From assembly GCF_001570985.1 (NCBI RefSeq), contig NZ_BCSS01000013.1, positions 1-64,000 on the forward strand: 64,000 bases of DNA, given 5' to 3'. Made by a program: the position numbers and the translations under genes. The stretch's first letter is position 1. Each line of letters begins with the position of its first letter. The notes under the pieces are model-generated. The model was not told where the DNA came from, did not search any database, and saw only the letters and a program-made list of their open reading frames with translations. Below are positions 1 to 8,393 of the stretch, in pieces. The DNA comes from Janibacter limosus NBRC 16128. Its GTDB lineage: Bacteria; Actinomycetota; Actinomycetes; Actinomycetales; Dermatophilaceae.

Positions 1-38
1 GGCCGCCGAGGCTGACTGGCGGGACCCTCCCCCGCCGT

Positions 39-44
39 TAGTCT
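39..44 (+). promoter_or_regulatory. -10 box, leaderless start of MgtE_N/CBS gene
   Basis: TAGTCT followed by 6 nt and a GTG at 51. This is the spacing seen at many genes in the window and decides the start at 51 over the in-frame GTG at 45. No -35 element is obvious. Confidence 0.5.
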
Positions 45-50
45 GTGACG

Positions 51-1325
51 GTGAGTGCTCCCTCCCGGTTCTTCGTCGCCCGCTTGGCGAGCCTCAACGT
101 CTTCGACCCGCTCGGCGACCAGGTGGGCCGGGTCCGCGACGTCGTCGTCACCTTCTCCCCCTCACGACGACCCCGGGTCATCGGACTCGTCGTCGAGGTG
201 CCGGGGCGCCGCCGCGTCTTCGTCCCGATGACCCGAGTGACCTCCGTCGAGGGTGGGCAGGTCATCACGACCGGCCTGGTCAACATGCGCCGCTTCGAGC
301 AGCGCGCCACCGAGACCCTGGTGCTCGCCGAGCTCCTCGAGCGGCCGGTCACGGTGCGCACCGACGACGGGCAGGTCGACGCGACCGTCGAGGACGTCGG
401 CGTCGAGCAGTCCGCCAACCGCAACTGGTCGGTGACCAAGATCTTCGTCCGCGGCGGCCGGCAGTCGCGGATGGGGCTGCTCGTGCGCCGCCGGGGCGAG
501 ACCTTCACCGTGCCCGTCGAGGACGTCACCGGCCTGTCGGCATCGGTGAGCGCCGCCGAGCACTCCGCGGTCAAACTGCTCGAGTCCGTCGAGGACCTCA
601 AGGTCGCCGACCTCGCCGAGGTCGTCATCGACCTGGCCCCGGAGCGCCGCGAGGCCGTCATCGCCGCTCTTGACGACGACCGGCTGGCCGACATCATCCA
701 AGAGCTCGGTGACGTCGACCGGGGCGAGATCCTCGGGCTGCTCACCCAGTCGCGCGCCGTGGACGTCCTCGAGGCGATGGACCCCGACGACGCGGCCGAC
801 CTGCTCGCGGTCCTACCGCCCGAGCGGGCCGAGACGCTGCTGCAGCTGATGAAGCCCGACGACGCCGAGCCGCTGCGTCGTCTGCTGAGCTATGACGAAA
901 ACACCGCCGGCGGTCTGATGACCACCGAGCCGGTCGTGCTCGCGCCCGAGGACACGGTCGCGGAGGCCCTGGCGGTCGTGCGCCGCGAGGAGATCACCGC
1001 GGCGCTCGCGGCCACCGTCTATGTCTGCCGTCCACCGCTGGAGACCCCGACCGGCAAGTACCTCGGCATGATCCACATCCAGCGCCTGCTGCGCGAGCCT
1101 CCGCACGAGAGCATCGGTCGCTACCTCGACAAGGCGATCGACCCCCTTCGCCCGGAGGCCCCGCTCGGGCACGTGACCCGCACGCTCGCGACCTACAACC
1201 TCATCTCGGCACCGGTCGTCGACGACGGGGAGCGACTGCTCGGAGTGGTCACGGTCGACGACGTCCTCGACCACATCCTCCCGGAGGACTGGCGCGAGGA
1301 GAGGCACGAGGTGACCGATGACTGA
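51..1325 (+). CDS. MgtE N-terminal domain / CBS domain protein, without a channel domain
   Basis: 424-residue cytoplasmic protein. The N-terminal ~80 residues look like a PRC-barrel (DPLGDQVGRVRDVVV). An MgtE_N-type helical repeat follows at about 150-290 (ALDDDRLADIIQEL, MDPDDAADLLAVLP), then a CBS pair to the C-terminus (TAGGLMTTEPVVLAPEDTV and LLGVVTVDDVLDHILPEDW). The membrane magnesium channel of true MgtE is absent, so it is more likely a Mg2+/nucleotide-sensing regulator than a transporter. It overlaps the downstream DUF1003 gene by 8 nt, so the two are probably co-translated. Mycobacteria have the same pair near mrp (Rv1231c-Rv1232c region). Start chosen from the -10/GTG spacing. Confidence 0.85.
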   Translation: MSAPSRFFVARLASLNVFDPLGDQVGRVRDVVVTFSPSRRPRVIGLVVEVPGRRRVFVPMTRVTSVEGGQVITTGLVNMRRFEQRATETLVLAELLERPVTVRTDDGQVDATVEDVGVEQSANRNWSVTKIFVRGGRQSRMGLLVRRRGETFTVPVEDVTGLSASVSAAEHSAVKLLESVEDLKVADLAEVVIDLAPERREAVIAALDDDRLADIIQELGDVDRGEILGLLTQSRAVDVLEAMDPDDAADLLAVLPPERAETLLQLMKPDDAEPLRRLLSYDENTAGGLMTTEPVVLAPEDTVAEALAVVRREEITAALAATVYVCRPPLETPTGKYLGMIHIQRLLREPPHESIGRYLDKAIDPLRPEAPLGHVTRTLATYNLISAPVVDDGERLLGVVTVDDVLDHILPEDWREERHEVTDD

Positions 1326-1854
1326 GCGCCGCCAGAGCCGTGTCGACACCCCGCAGGAGGTGCGTCGGCAGCTGATCCGCCGCCCGTCGGCCTTCTCCAC
1401 CGAGGCCTTCGGGGTCATCTCGGAGAAGTTCGCGCGCTTCATGGGCACGCCCAGGTTCCTCATCTGGATGTCGCTCTTCGTCGTCGTGTGGCTGGCGTGG
1501 AACACCTTCGTGCCCGAGTCCGCGCAGTTCGACCCCCGCTCGCTCAACTACACCCTGCTCACGCTCATCCTGTCGCTGCAGGCCTCCTACGCCGCGCCGC
1601 TGATCCTGCTGGCGCAGAACCGCCAGGACGACCGCGACCGCGTCGCCCTGGAGCAGGACCGGGTACAGGCCGAGCGGGCCCTGGCCGACACCGAGTACCT
1701 CACCCGTGAGGTCGCCGCGCTGCGGATCGCGCTGCGTGACGCCGCCACCCGCGACTTCATCCGCAGCGAGCTGCGCGATCTGCTCGAGGAGATGGAGAGC
1801 AAGGGCCTGCAGGTGACCCGTCGCGACGAGGACGAGCCGATCACGGAGCAGTGA
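1318..1854 (+). CDS. DUF1003 membrane protein
   Basis: 178-residue protein with two hydrophobic segments (about residues 45-65, starting FLIWMSLFVVVWLAWN, and 75-95, TLILSLQASYAAPLILLAQ). A charged helical C-terminus follows, with the DUF1003 signature AAPLILLAQNRQDDRDR. The molecular function of the family is unknown. The reading frame starts inside the end of the upstream CBS gene, which suggests translational coupling and a shared task, perhaps divalent-cation homeostasis (inference). Confidence 0.85.
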   Translation: MTERRQSRVDTPQEVRRQLIRRPSAFSTEAFGVISEKFARFMGTPRFLIWMSLFVVVWLAWNTFVPESAQFDPRSLNYTLLTLILSLQASYAAPLILLAQNRQDDRDRVALEQDRVQAERALADTEYLTREVAALRIALRDAATRDFIRSELRDLLEEMESKGLQVTRRDEDEPITEQ

Positions 1855-1890
1855 GGCCAACCTCTCGTCAACGGGCCCCGAGCCGCGACC

Positions 1891-1896
1891 TACGAT
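1891..1896 (+). promoter_or_regulatory. -10 box, leaderless start of mrp
   Basis: TACGAT, 6 nt spacer, then ATG at 1903. There is no ribosome binding site between them. Confidence 0.5.
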
Positions 1897-1902
1897 GGAC
1901 GG

Positions 1903-3045
1903 ATGGCTCCCCATCCCACGATCACCGACGAGCAGCTGCGCGCCGCACTCGAGACGGTCATCGACCCTGAGATCCGTCGTCCCATCACGGAGCTCGGCAT
2001 GGTCGAGTCCGCCGCCGTCGACGTCAACGGCCTCGCCGCCGTCACCATCCTGCTCACGGTCTCCGGCTGTCCCATGAAGGACACACTGACCAAAGACACC
2101 ACCCAGGCGATGCTCGGCGTCGAGGGCGTCACCGACGTCAAGGTCACGCTGGGCGTGATGAACGACGAGCAACGCGCCGAGCTCAAGACCCACCTGCGCG
2201 GTGGCCAGGCGGAGAAGGAGATCCCCTTCGCCAAGCCGGGGTCCCTCACCCGCGTCTACGCGATCGCCTCGGGCAAGGGCGGCGTCGGCAAGTCCTCGAT
2301 CACCGCCAACCTCGCCGCGGCGTTGGCACAGGAGGGCCTCAAGGTGGGCGTCGTCGACGCCGACATCTACGGCTTCTCCATCCCGCGCATGCTCGGCGTC
2401 ACGCACGCTCCGACGCAGGTCGACGACATGATCCTGCCGCCCATCGCGTCCGAGGTGAAGGTCATCTCGATCGGGATGTTCGTCCCGGGCAACCAGCCCG
2501 TCGTCTGGCGTGGCCCGATGCTGCACCGCGCGCTGCAGCAGTTCCTCGGTGATGTCTTCTGGGGCGACCTGGACGTCCTCCTGCTCGACCTGCCGCCGGG
2601 TACCGGCGACATCGCGATCTCCATCGCGCAGCTGATCCCCAACAGCGAGATCATCATCGTCACCACCCCGCAGCAGGCGGCCGCCGAGGTCGCCGAGCGG
2701 GCCGGCTCGATCGCGATGCAGACGCACCAGCGCCTCGTCGGTGTCATCGAGAACATGTCCTGGCTCGAGCTGCCTGATGGATCACGCCAGGAGCTCTTCG
2801 GCTCCGGTGGCGGTCAGGCCGTCTCCGAGTCACTGACCCGCACGGTCGGCGCCGACGTGCCGCTGCTCGGCCAGATCCCGCTGGACGTCTCCCTCCGCGA
2901 GGGCTCCGACAACGGTGACCCCGCCGTGCTGTCCAACCCCGACGGCGCCGCAGCGGTCGCGCTGCGCGGCATCGCCCGCGGCCTGGCCACCCGCTCGCGC
3001 GGTCTCGCCGGTCGCAGCCTGGGGCTGACCCCGACGGGGCGCTGA
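1903..3045 (+). CDS. mrp: Mrp/ApbC-type P-loop ATPase (iron-sulfur cluster carrier)
   Basis: 380 residues. An N-terminal MIP18/DUF59 domain (about 8-85, with SGCPMKDTLT) is followed by a ParA/MinD-like P-loop ATPase domain. The deviant Walker A is GKGGVGKSS near residue 125, and DADIYGFSIPR and LLLDLPPGTGD are typical of Mrp/NBP35. The family carries and transfers Fe-S clusters to apoproteins in the cytosol. The CxxC pair that follows the ENMS motif in ApbC is replaced here by ELPDG (ENMSWLELPDGS); actinobacterial Mrp proteins generally lack it, so cluster binding may differ. Convergent with tatB. Confidence 0.93.
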   Translation: MAPHPTITDEQLRAALETVIDPEIRRPITELGMVESAAVDVNGLAAVTILLTVSGCPMKDTLTKDTTQAMLGVEGVTDVKVTLGVMNDEQRAELKTHLRGGQAEKEIPFAKPGSLTRVYAIASGKGGVGKSSITANLAAALAQEGLKVGVVDADIYGFSIPRMLGVTHAPTQVDDMILPPIASEVKVISIGMFVPGNQPVVWRGPMLHRALQQFLGDVFWGDLDVLLLDLPPGTGDIAISIAQLIPNSEIIIVTTPQQAAAEVAERAGSIAMQTHQRLVGVIENMSWLELPDGSRQELFGSGGGQAVSESLTRTVGADVPLLGQIPLDVSLREGSDNGDPAVLSNPDGAAAVALRGIARGLATRSRGLAGRSLGLTPTGR

Positions 3046-3073
3046 CCTGCTGGGTGCCCGCCACCCGCAGGAG

Positions 3074-3119
3074 ATGAGTCGGGACCGCAGGCTGGCGTCA
3101 GCCTCCGGTCCTGACTCAT
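3074..3119. terminator. Long inverted repeat between convergent mrp and tatB
   Basis: Arms of 22 nt (3074-3095 and 3098-3119) separated by 2 nt: 19 Watson-Crick pairs, two G-U type pairs and one C-C mismatch. It sits between the 3' ends of two convergent genes, so it probably terminates transcription in both directions. There is no T tract. Arms this long are unusual for an ordinary terminator. Confidence 0.65.
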
Positions 3120-3139
3120 GTCGTGGATCGTGCCGCGAC

Positions 3140-3514
3140 TCAGGTCGCCTCAGGGTCCCAGGGCGTGTCGCTGGGCACGGCGGCCAGAGCGGCAGGCTCC
3201 GACGAGGCCGCGGCAGACGAGTCGGTGGCAGCCGGCTTGTCGTCGATGGAGAAGGCATCGTCCAAGGGCTCCAGGAGCGCCTGCTTGACGATGCGACGCG
3301 GGTCGTACTGACGTGGGTCGTACTGACGCCAGTCGAGGTCGTCGTACTCCGGCCCCATCTGCTCCTTGAGCTGGACCTTGGCGTCATTGGCCAAGCGCCG
3401 AGCCTTGACGACGACCCGGGCCAGCTTGGCCGCGTACTCGGGCAGCTGCTTGGGGCCGAGGATGATGAATGCGAGCAGGATCAGGACGAGGAACTCGGTC
3501 CCGTGCACCGGCAT
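3140..3514 (-). CDS. tatB: Sec-independent (twin-arginine) translocase subunit TatB
   Basis: 124 residues. A short N-terminus with Glu7 leads into one membrane helix (FLVLILLAFIILG), the GPKQLP hinge, an amphipathic helix and an acidic low-complexity tail. A mid-protein LKEQMGPEYDDLDW segment resembles mycobacterial TatB (LREDIGPEFDDL), which favours TatB over TatA. An in-frame duplication gives QYDPRQYDPR. TatB receives twin-arginine signal peptides together with TatC. It lies 3 nt downstream of htrA in the sigE envelope-stress cluster, as in mycobacteria. Confidence 0.85.
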   Translation of the reverse strand: MPVHGTEFLVLILLAFIILGPKQLPEYAAKLARVVVKARRLANDAKVQLKEQMGPEYDDLDWRQYDPRQYDPRRIVKQALLEPLDDAFSIDDKPAATDSSAAASSEPAALAAVPSDTPWDPEAT

Positions 3515-3517
3515 CCG

Positions 3518-4885
3518 TCAGCCTTCCTTCGCTGCTTCGAGCGTCATCGTCAGCTCCTGTTCCTTGCCACCCCTGAGGACCTTCAGGGTGACCTTATCCC
3601 CCACGGCCTTCGCCCGGATGCGCGTGATCAGCTGGTCGAGGTCGGTGATCCGACGACCGTCCATCTCGGTGATCAGGTCACCGGGCTCGACACCCGCGTC
3701 GTCCGCCGGCCCACCGGGCACGACGGCGTCACCGCTGGGGACATCGGAGTCCTTGAGGACCTTGGCCCCCTCGCCGCTCCAGCGCCGGTCCAGGCTCACT
3801 CCGATCATCGGGTGGATCGCCTTGCCGGTGGAGATCAGCTGGTCGACCGTGCGCACCACGACATCGGACGGGATGGCAAAGCCCACACCGATCGAGCCGG
3901 ATGCCTGACCCTGACCGGGGACCTGTGCGATCGCGGAGTTGACCCCGATGACATCGCCGTCGCCGTTGAGGAGCGGACCGCCGGAGTTGCCCGGGTTGAT
4001 CGCCGCATCCGTCTGGATGGCAGAGATGAAGGACTCGTCCCCGGCCTCGCCCGCCGTGACCGGCCGCTCGAGAGCAGAGACGATGCCCGCCGTGACGGTG
4101 GAGCCCAGACCGAGCGGGGAACCCACCGCGACGACCTCGTCGCCGACGACGACGTCATCGGACGCGCCGATCGACAGGGGCTGCAGCTCATCGGAGTCGA
4201 CCTTGAGCACCGCGAGGTCGTATGACGAGTCCCGGCCGACGATCTCGGCGTCCAGGCGCGTGCCGTCCGTCATCTCGATGCTCACCTTGCCGCTGTCACC
4301 GGCCGCGTCGACCACGTGGTCGTTGGTGACGATGTGGCCGCGGTCGTCGTAGACCCAGCCCGAGCCTGTGCCACCCCCGCCGTTGCTGCGGACCCGCACG
4401 GTGACCACGCTCGGCACCGCATCTGCGGCGATGGCTGCGATGGACCCGTCGGGACGCTGCGCGCGGTCGCCATCGCGCTGCACGATCGTCGGGCCGCCGC
4501 CGTCGTCACCGACCAGCAGAGCGCCACCCGCCCCGCCGATCCCACCGGCCAGCAGAGCCGCCGCCAACGTCATGGCTCCCGCCCCGACCCAGCCCGGTCC
4601 GCGACGACGAGACGAAGGGGGGACCTGCTGCGGGTACGCAGCGCCCACCATCGGGACGCCTGGGTTGGAGGGGCCCGGGTAGGGGGTGCCCTGGTACGGG
4701 CCAGGCGTCACGCCGTAGGGCTGTGTCGGCTGCGCAGGGACCCGTGGTGCAGAGGCGGGCTGCGCGGCCGCAGCCGGCTGCTCATAGCTCTCGTAGGGCA
4801 CATAGGGCCCCGGTGGCACGGGCTGCGTGTGCTCGGCGGGCGGGTCCGAGGGTCGGTGCTCCTCACCCGGGTGCGGAGAGCTCAT
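3518..4885 (-). CDS. htrA: HtrA/DegP-family membrane-anchored serine protease with PDZ domain
   Basis: 455 residues. A Pro/Gln-rich cytoplasmic N-terminus (about 1-95) is followed by one membrane helix (about 97-125), a trypsin-like domain and one PDZ domain (about 355-450). The catalytic triad is visible: His in NDHVVDA, Asp in SYDLAVLKV, Ser in GNSGGPL. It should degrade or refold damaged envelope proteins outside the membrane. It follows sigE and precedes tatB. Only 34 nt separate it from sigE, and rseA, which lies there in mycobacteria, is missing. A possible own -10 box lies in that gap. Confidence 0.92.
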   Translation of the reverse strand: MSSPHPGEEHRPSDPPAEHTQPVPPGPYVPYESYEQPAAAAQPASAPRVPAQPTQPYGVTPGPYQGTPYPGPSNPGVPMVGAAYPQQVPPSSRRRGPGWVGAGAMTLAAALLAGGIGGAGGALLVGDDGGGPTIVQRDGDRAQRPDGSIAAIAADAVPSVVTVRVRSNGGGGTGSGWVYDDRGHIVTNDHVVDAAGDSGKVSIEMTDGTRLDAEIVGRDSSYDLAVLKVDSDELQPLSIGASDDVVVGDEVVAVGSPLGLGSTVTAGIVSALERPVTAGEAGDESFISAIQTDAAINPGNSGGPLLNGDGDVIGVNSAIAQVPGQGQASGSIGVGFAIPSDVVVRTVDQLISTGKAIHPMIGVSLDRRWSGEGAKVLKDSDVPSGDAVVPGGPADDAGVEPGDLITEMDGRRITDLDQLITRIRAKAVGDKVTLKVLRGGKEQELTMTLEAAKEG

Positions 4886-4891
4886 GCGGTG

Positions 4892-4897
4892 ATTCTG
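4892..4897 (-). promoter_or_regulatory. Possible -10 box for leaderless htrA mRNA
   Basis: On the minus strand CAGAAT lies 6 nt before the htrA ATG (4885). It sits in the 34-nt sigE-htrA gap and would let htrA be expressed apart from sigE. No ribosome binding site is visible. Confidence 0.4.
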
Positions 4898-4919
4898 CCT
4901 TGTCGCGCAGGTCGCGACG

Positions 4920-5561
4920 TCACAGGGTGCCGGTCACCGGGCGGGCCATCGGGAAGCCCGAGCCACCACGACGGCGGCTCTCGGTGCGCGTCGAGGGCGC
5001 GGGCTGGCGGTGGCTCAGGCTCTCCCGCAGCAGTGCCCGCCCGCGGTGGATGCGCGAGCGCACGGTGCCGAGCTTGATCTCGAGGGCCTCGGCCACCTCT
5101 TCGTATGTCAGCCCCTCGATGTCGCACAGGACGACCGCGGCGCGGAACTGCGGCGGCAGGGCGTCCAGTGCCCGCTGGACGTCACCGTCGAGGTGGTGCT
5201 CCAGGTACACCTGCTCCGGGCTCGCGGTCCCGCTGTGGAGCAGGGCGGCGAACTCGTCGGTGAGCGCGTCGAAGCGCAGCCGCTGCTTGCGGCGGGCCCG
5301 GTCGAGGAAGAGGTTGGTCGTGATGCGGTGCAGCCACCCCTCGAAGGTCCCGGGGGTGTATCCGTCGAGCGATCGGAAGACGCGCACGAAGACATCGTGC
5401 GTGAGGTCCTCGGCGTCGTGGACGTTGCCGGTCAGTCGGTAGGCCAGACGGTAGACCCGGGAGCCGTGCTGCTCGACGACCTCCGCCCACGTCGGCTGGA
5501 CCCAGTCAGGCTGGGCGTCGGTGGTGGTCGCGGTATCGCTGCTCACGGTGTCCATCGTCAC
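4920..5561 (-). CDS. sigE: ECF sigma factor, SigE type
   Basis: 213 residues with sigma-70 region 2 ([39 protein letters not shown]) and region 4 ([39 protein letters not shown]). Basic Arg-rich C-terminal tail. By homology and context it is the extracytoplasmic stress sigma factor that drives htrA and itself. The start could be GTG at 5561 or ATG at 5555; a CAGGTT hexamer 5 nt before the GTG is compatible with a leaderless start. No anti-sigma gene follows it. Confidence 0.9.
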   Translation of the reverse strand: MTMDTVSSDTATTTDAQPDWVQPTWAEVVEQHGSRVYRLAYRLTGNVHDAEDLTHDVFVRVFRSLDGYTPGTFEGWLHRITTNLFLDRARRKQRLRFDALTDEFAALLHSGTASPEQVYLEHHLDGDVQRALDALPPQFRAAVVLCDIEGLTYEEVAEALEIKLGTVRSRIHRGRALLRESLSHRQPAPSTRTESRRRGGSGFPMARPVTGTL

Positions 5562-5601
5562 CGCCCAACCTGAAGGAAGTCTGTGACGACCGGACCCGGA
5601 C

Positions 5602-5607
5602 TAGGGT
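5602..5607 (+). promoter_or_regulatory. -10 box, leaderless start of O-methyltransferase
   Basis: TAGGGT, 8 nt, ATG at 5616. It favours the ATG over the in-frame GTG at 5583, which lies upstream of this -10 box. Confidence 0.5.
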
Positions 5608-5615
5608 GGACTCCC

Positions 5616-6248
5616 ATGACCGCCGCCCAGCTCAACAGCCATGCCTACGCCGAGCAGTTCATCCCCGAGGAGGAGGCCGTCGAGGCCGCCCGTCGCACAG
5701 GGACCGAGCTCGGAGCGGTGCCGATCGGCACCGGCGGCGGCGCCACCCTTCGCCTCCTCGCAGCGGCTGTCGGGGCCCGGCACGTCATCGAGGTCGGGAC
5801 CGGCGCCGGGACCTCCGGCCTGTGGCTGCTCGACGGGATGCCCGAGGACGGCGTCCTGACCTCCATCGAGATCGAGCCCGAGCACGCGGTGCGCGCCAAG
5901 CGGTCCTTCGCGGCGGCGGGCATCGCCCCGCAACGCACGCGGGTCATCACCGGCCGCGCCCTGGACGTGCTCCCGCGGATGAATGACGCGTCCTACGACC
6001 TCGTGCACATCGACGCCGACAAGGAGGGCTACCCCGACTACGTCGAGCACGCCATCCGGCTGCTGCGACCGGGCGGCGTCCTGGCGATGGACAACATGCT
6101 CTGGCACGACCGGGTCGCTGACCCCGCCTCACGGGATGCTCGCACGGTCCTGCTGCGCGACCTCGGCAAGCAGCTGCGCGACGACGACCGACTGGTGCCG
6201 AGCCTGCTGCCGGTGGGCGACGGGCTCTTCGCCGCGGTCAAGCGGTAG
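5616..6248 (+). CDS. Class I SAM-dependent O-methyltransferase (Rv1220c-like)
   Basis: 210 residues of the catechol/caffeoyl-CoA O-methyltransferase family. SAM-binding glycine motif VIEVGTGAGTSGLWL, acidic SIEIEPEH loop, metal/catalytic Asp in LVHIDADKEGYPDY, and GGVLAMDNMLWHD. The substrate cannot be read from the sequence. It is divergent from sigE exactly as Rv1220c is from sigE in M. tuberculosis. The last 11 nt overlap the convergent downstream gene. The start follows the -10/ATG spacing. Confidence 0.87.
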   Translation: MTAAQLNSHAYAEQFIPEEEAVEAARRTGTELGAVPIGTGGGATLRLLAAAVGARHVIEVGTGAGTSGLWLLDGMPEDGVLTSIEIEPEHAVRAKRSFAAAGIAPQRTRVITGRALDVLPRMNDASYDLVHIDADKEGYPDYVEHAIRLLRPGGVLAMDNMLWHDRVADPASRDARTVLLRDLGKQLRDDDRLVPSLLPVGDGLFAAVKR

Positions 6249-6600
6249 CGGCTCCCGGCCCCGGGCCGCGGCGGAACTGCGCCGGCCCTTCGGCGATCGC
6301 CACGACCTCGAAGGGGGTGATCTCCGTCGGCGCGGACCCGATGATCTGGCTGCCGGCCGAGTCGGCGGCCTTGGTCGTGAAGTCCTCGCAGAACTCGTCC
6401 CGGTCCTTGGCCGCGTCGAAGACATAGGTCCCCTCGAACCACTGCCCCTCGACCATCCGCCAGGTCTTGAAGGCCAGGCCGTCGAGGAACATGAAGTTGG
6501 CCATCGAGGTCCCGACCACGTACTCGCGCAGCCGTGCCGCGACATCGGCAGGTGCGTCGGTCAACGACCAGCGGACGGCAAGTCCATATCCAGCGTTCAT
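6238..6600 (-). CDS. Small protein resembling YdhR/dimeric alpha-beta barrel proteins
   Basis: 120 residues, no signal peptide or membrane segment. The order of features (an 'MANFMFLDGLAFKTW' strand-helix, 'GTYVFDAAKDRDEFCEDF' and 'PFEVVAIAEGP') resembles the YdhR-like putative monooxygenase group of small ferredoxin-like-fold dimers. That match is weak and function is unknown. The start at 6600 is preferred over 6630 because GAGGGG lies 9 nt upstream of its ATG. Convergent with, and overlapping by 11 nt, the O-methyltransferase gene. Confidence 0.65.
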   Translation of the reverse strand: MNAGYGLAVRWSLTDAPADVAARLREYVVGTSMANFMFLDGLAFKTWRMVEGQWFEGTYVFDAAKDRDEFCEDFTTKAADSAGSQIIGSAPTEITPFEVVAIAEGPAQFRRGPGPGAATA

Positions 6601-6746
6601 TGTTGTGTTCCCCTCGGGCCGGTGAGCCACGTCAGCAGTGTCCGGGCACCGTAACCAGTGGCTCCCCCGTAGGGCAGCCCCGTGTCATCATCCGAACGGC
6701 CCCGACCGCCAACGATGTCGGGTCGGGCCGACCCACGGCACGCGAG

Positions 6747-6775
6747 AGCCCCCGGCCGCATGGCGTCCGGGGGCT
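6747..6775 (-). terminator. Hairpin downstream of the DUF3117 gene
   Basis: Perfect 9-bp arms AGCCCCCGG (6747-6755) and CCGGGGGCT (6767-6775) with an 11-nt loop, 12 nt past the DUF3117 stop codon. Probable factor-independent terminator without a U tract. Confidence 0.65.
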
Positions 6776-6787
6776 CCTCGACGGGGA

Positions 6788-6967
6788 CTACTTCTTTTGC
6801 AGGCCCTCGCAGTTGTCGATGGCCTCACCAAGGGCGAGGACCTCGTCCGGCTTCATCTCCACGACGAGCCGGCCACCACCCTCGAGCGGCATGCGCAGGA
6901 CGATGCCCCGGCCCTCCTTGACGACCTCGAGCGGACCATCCCCCGTGCGTGGCTTCATTGCCGCCAT
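6788..6967 (-). CDS. DUF3117 protein (Rv1211-like)
   Basis: 59 residues beginning MAAMKPRTGDGPLEV, the hallmark of the actinobacterial DUF3117 family, continuing KEGRGIVLRMPLEGGGRLVV. Function unknown; the protein is almost invariant across actinobacteria. A GAAGGGA ribosome binding site lies 6 nt before the ATG, so the longer upstream frame is not used. In mycobacteria it lies near dapE/LOG/DivIVA genes, as here. Confidence 0.88.
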   Translation of the reverse strand: MAAMKPRTGDGPLEVVKEGRGIVLRMPLEGGGRLVVEMKPDEVLALGEAIDNCEGLQKK

Positions 6968-7046
6968 GTGCGTTCCCTTCGATACAAAACCGACCGGTGC
7001 CTCACCGACCGGCGGCGCATTTGCGCCGACGCTTGAGCTCATTATC
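6968..7046 (-). promoter_or_regulatory. Promoter and structured leader of the DUF3117 gene
   Basis: GATAAT (7046-7041, minus strand) is a good -10 hexamer, giving a leader of about 65 nt. The leader has a 7-bp hairpin CGGCGCA/TGCGCCG (7013-7028) and two copies of ACCGACCGG (6989-6997, 7004-7012, plus-strand reading). No clear -35. Whether the leader is regulatory is unknown. Confidence 0.4.
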
Positions 7047-7076
7047 CACCCCTGCGACGCCGTCGGCCTAATCAGG

Positions 7077-8393
7077 TCATGGCGGGGTGACATGCCACGG
7101 CACGTAGGGCAGCAAGCCACTCGACCAGGCGATGACGCCGAGGACCAGCACGACGACGACCACCACGGCCCGGCGCCGCCAGTGGCGCACGACCCGACCC
7201 CCTGTGGACGTGCGCATCGTGACCGACGCCAGCAGCGCCATCAGCGGGAAGTCGAGCAGCAGGAAGCGCCACATGCTGGTGATCGGACGCACCACCGCGA
7301 AGAGGTAGAGCGGGTAGACCAAGGCCCACATGCGCACCTCGAGCGGGATCCACGCCCCGTGACGCCCGATGACGAGCGCCAGGTAGGTCGCGACGAGGGC
7401 CACCATGACGATGACGGCAAGCAACCCTCGCTGGTCCCACGCCCAGCTGAACCACAGCACGAAGGGCCCCTGGTCGGGGCGCTGCCCCCACGCGGCCTGC
7501 ACCTGGAAGAAGGCATCCGGCAGGCCCGACAGGTAGCCCACCGTCACCGGCCACGCCACCCCCGAGATGCCCGTCGCCAGACACATGATGATGATCCGGG
7601 TGCGATCGTGCGCGAAGGGGGCGGTGCCGCTCGCCCGTTCCTCCCGCCAGCGCAGCCACAGGTGGGCCAGCACCGCCAGCCCGAGCGGGGCCGCCACCCC
7701 CCGCGTGAAGCCTAGGAGGATCGCGATGACCGCGACGCCCAGGTACTTGCCGCGCATGAGCAGCAGGAGTGCCCCGGCGATGAGGGCCGCGGCGAGCGCC
7801 TCGGTGTAGGGCAGGAGCATCACCCCGGTCGCCGGGTAGAAGCACCACAGCGCCGCGGCGACGAAGGCCAGCCGCTCACGTGCGGGCTGACTGGCCGCGT
7901 GGCCCGGGAAGCTCAGGACCTTCCACACCAGGAGGGTGGCCGCGGCCCCGAGCGCGAGGTTGAGCAGGATCGCTGACGCGGTGAAGCCCAGCCCCGTGAC
8001 CATGAGCAGGCGAACCAGACCGGGGAAGAGCGGGAAGAATGCCCACGCGCTGTAGGTGATCTGCCCGGTCTCCGGGTCGGCCGGCAGCGGGATGGGATAT
8101 CCCTCGGTGACGATGCGGTGGTACCACTCGGTGTCCCACAGCCGAAACATGTCCGGCAGGCCGGGGTCGAGGTGCCCGACGCCCGCCGGTGACTGGTAGT
8201 AGTGCGCTGCGATCCAGATGCCGAGCAGCGCGACCAGACGGCTGACCGCGTAGATGGCGAGCAGCGAGCGCACGGGACGCGCGAGGACAGCCCGGCCCAG
8301 CTCGGACCTGCCCGAAGAGGTGCGCCACCGAGCAGGGCGGGGGGTCCTCCCTTCGCCCTCGGTGGTCGGGTCAGCCGAGGTGGGCGCCGTCAT
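7077..8393 (-). CDS. PIG-V-like integral membrane mannosyltransferase
   Basis: 438 residues with about 10 membrane helices. The first extracytoplasmic loop carries the GT-C/PIG-V signature RLWDTEWYHRIVTEGYP, with the acidic catalytic motif WDxxWY, followed by AFFPLFPGLVRL. Such enzymes use polyprenyl-phosphate mannose for lipoglycan or protein glycosylation on the outer face of the membrane. The start at 8393 (MTAPTSADP) is preferred; it overlaps the DivIVA gene by 23 nt. Last gene of the dapE operon. The acceptor is unknown. Confidence 0.75.
   Translation of the reverse strand: MTAPTSADPTTEGEGRTPRPARWRTSSGRSELGRAVLARPVRSLLAIYAVSRLVALLGIWIAAHYYQSPAGVGHLDPGLPDMFRLWDTEWYHRIVTEGYPIPLPADPETGQITYSAWAFFPLFPGLVRLLMVTGLGFTASAILLNLALGAAATLLVWKVLSFPGHAASQPARERLAFVAAALWCFYPATGVMLLPYTEALAAALIAGALLLLMRGKYLGVAVIAILLGFTRGVAAPLGLAVLAHLWLRWREERASGTAPFAHDRTRIIIMCLATGISGVAWPVTVGYLSGLPDAFFQVQAAWGQRPDQGPFVLWFSWAWDQRGLLAVIVMVALVATYLALVIGRHGAWIPLEVRMWALVYPLYLFAVVRPITSMWRFLLLDFPLMALLASVTMRTSTGGRVVRHWRRRAVVVVVVLVLGVIAWSSGLLPYVPWHVTPP

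Noticed and set aside
1249-2727. A 492-codon minus-strand frame over DUF1003 and mrp.
   Set aside because: Antisense shadow rich in Gly/Arg/Asp; no domain, start site or promoter.
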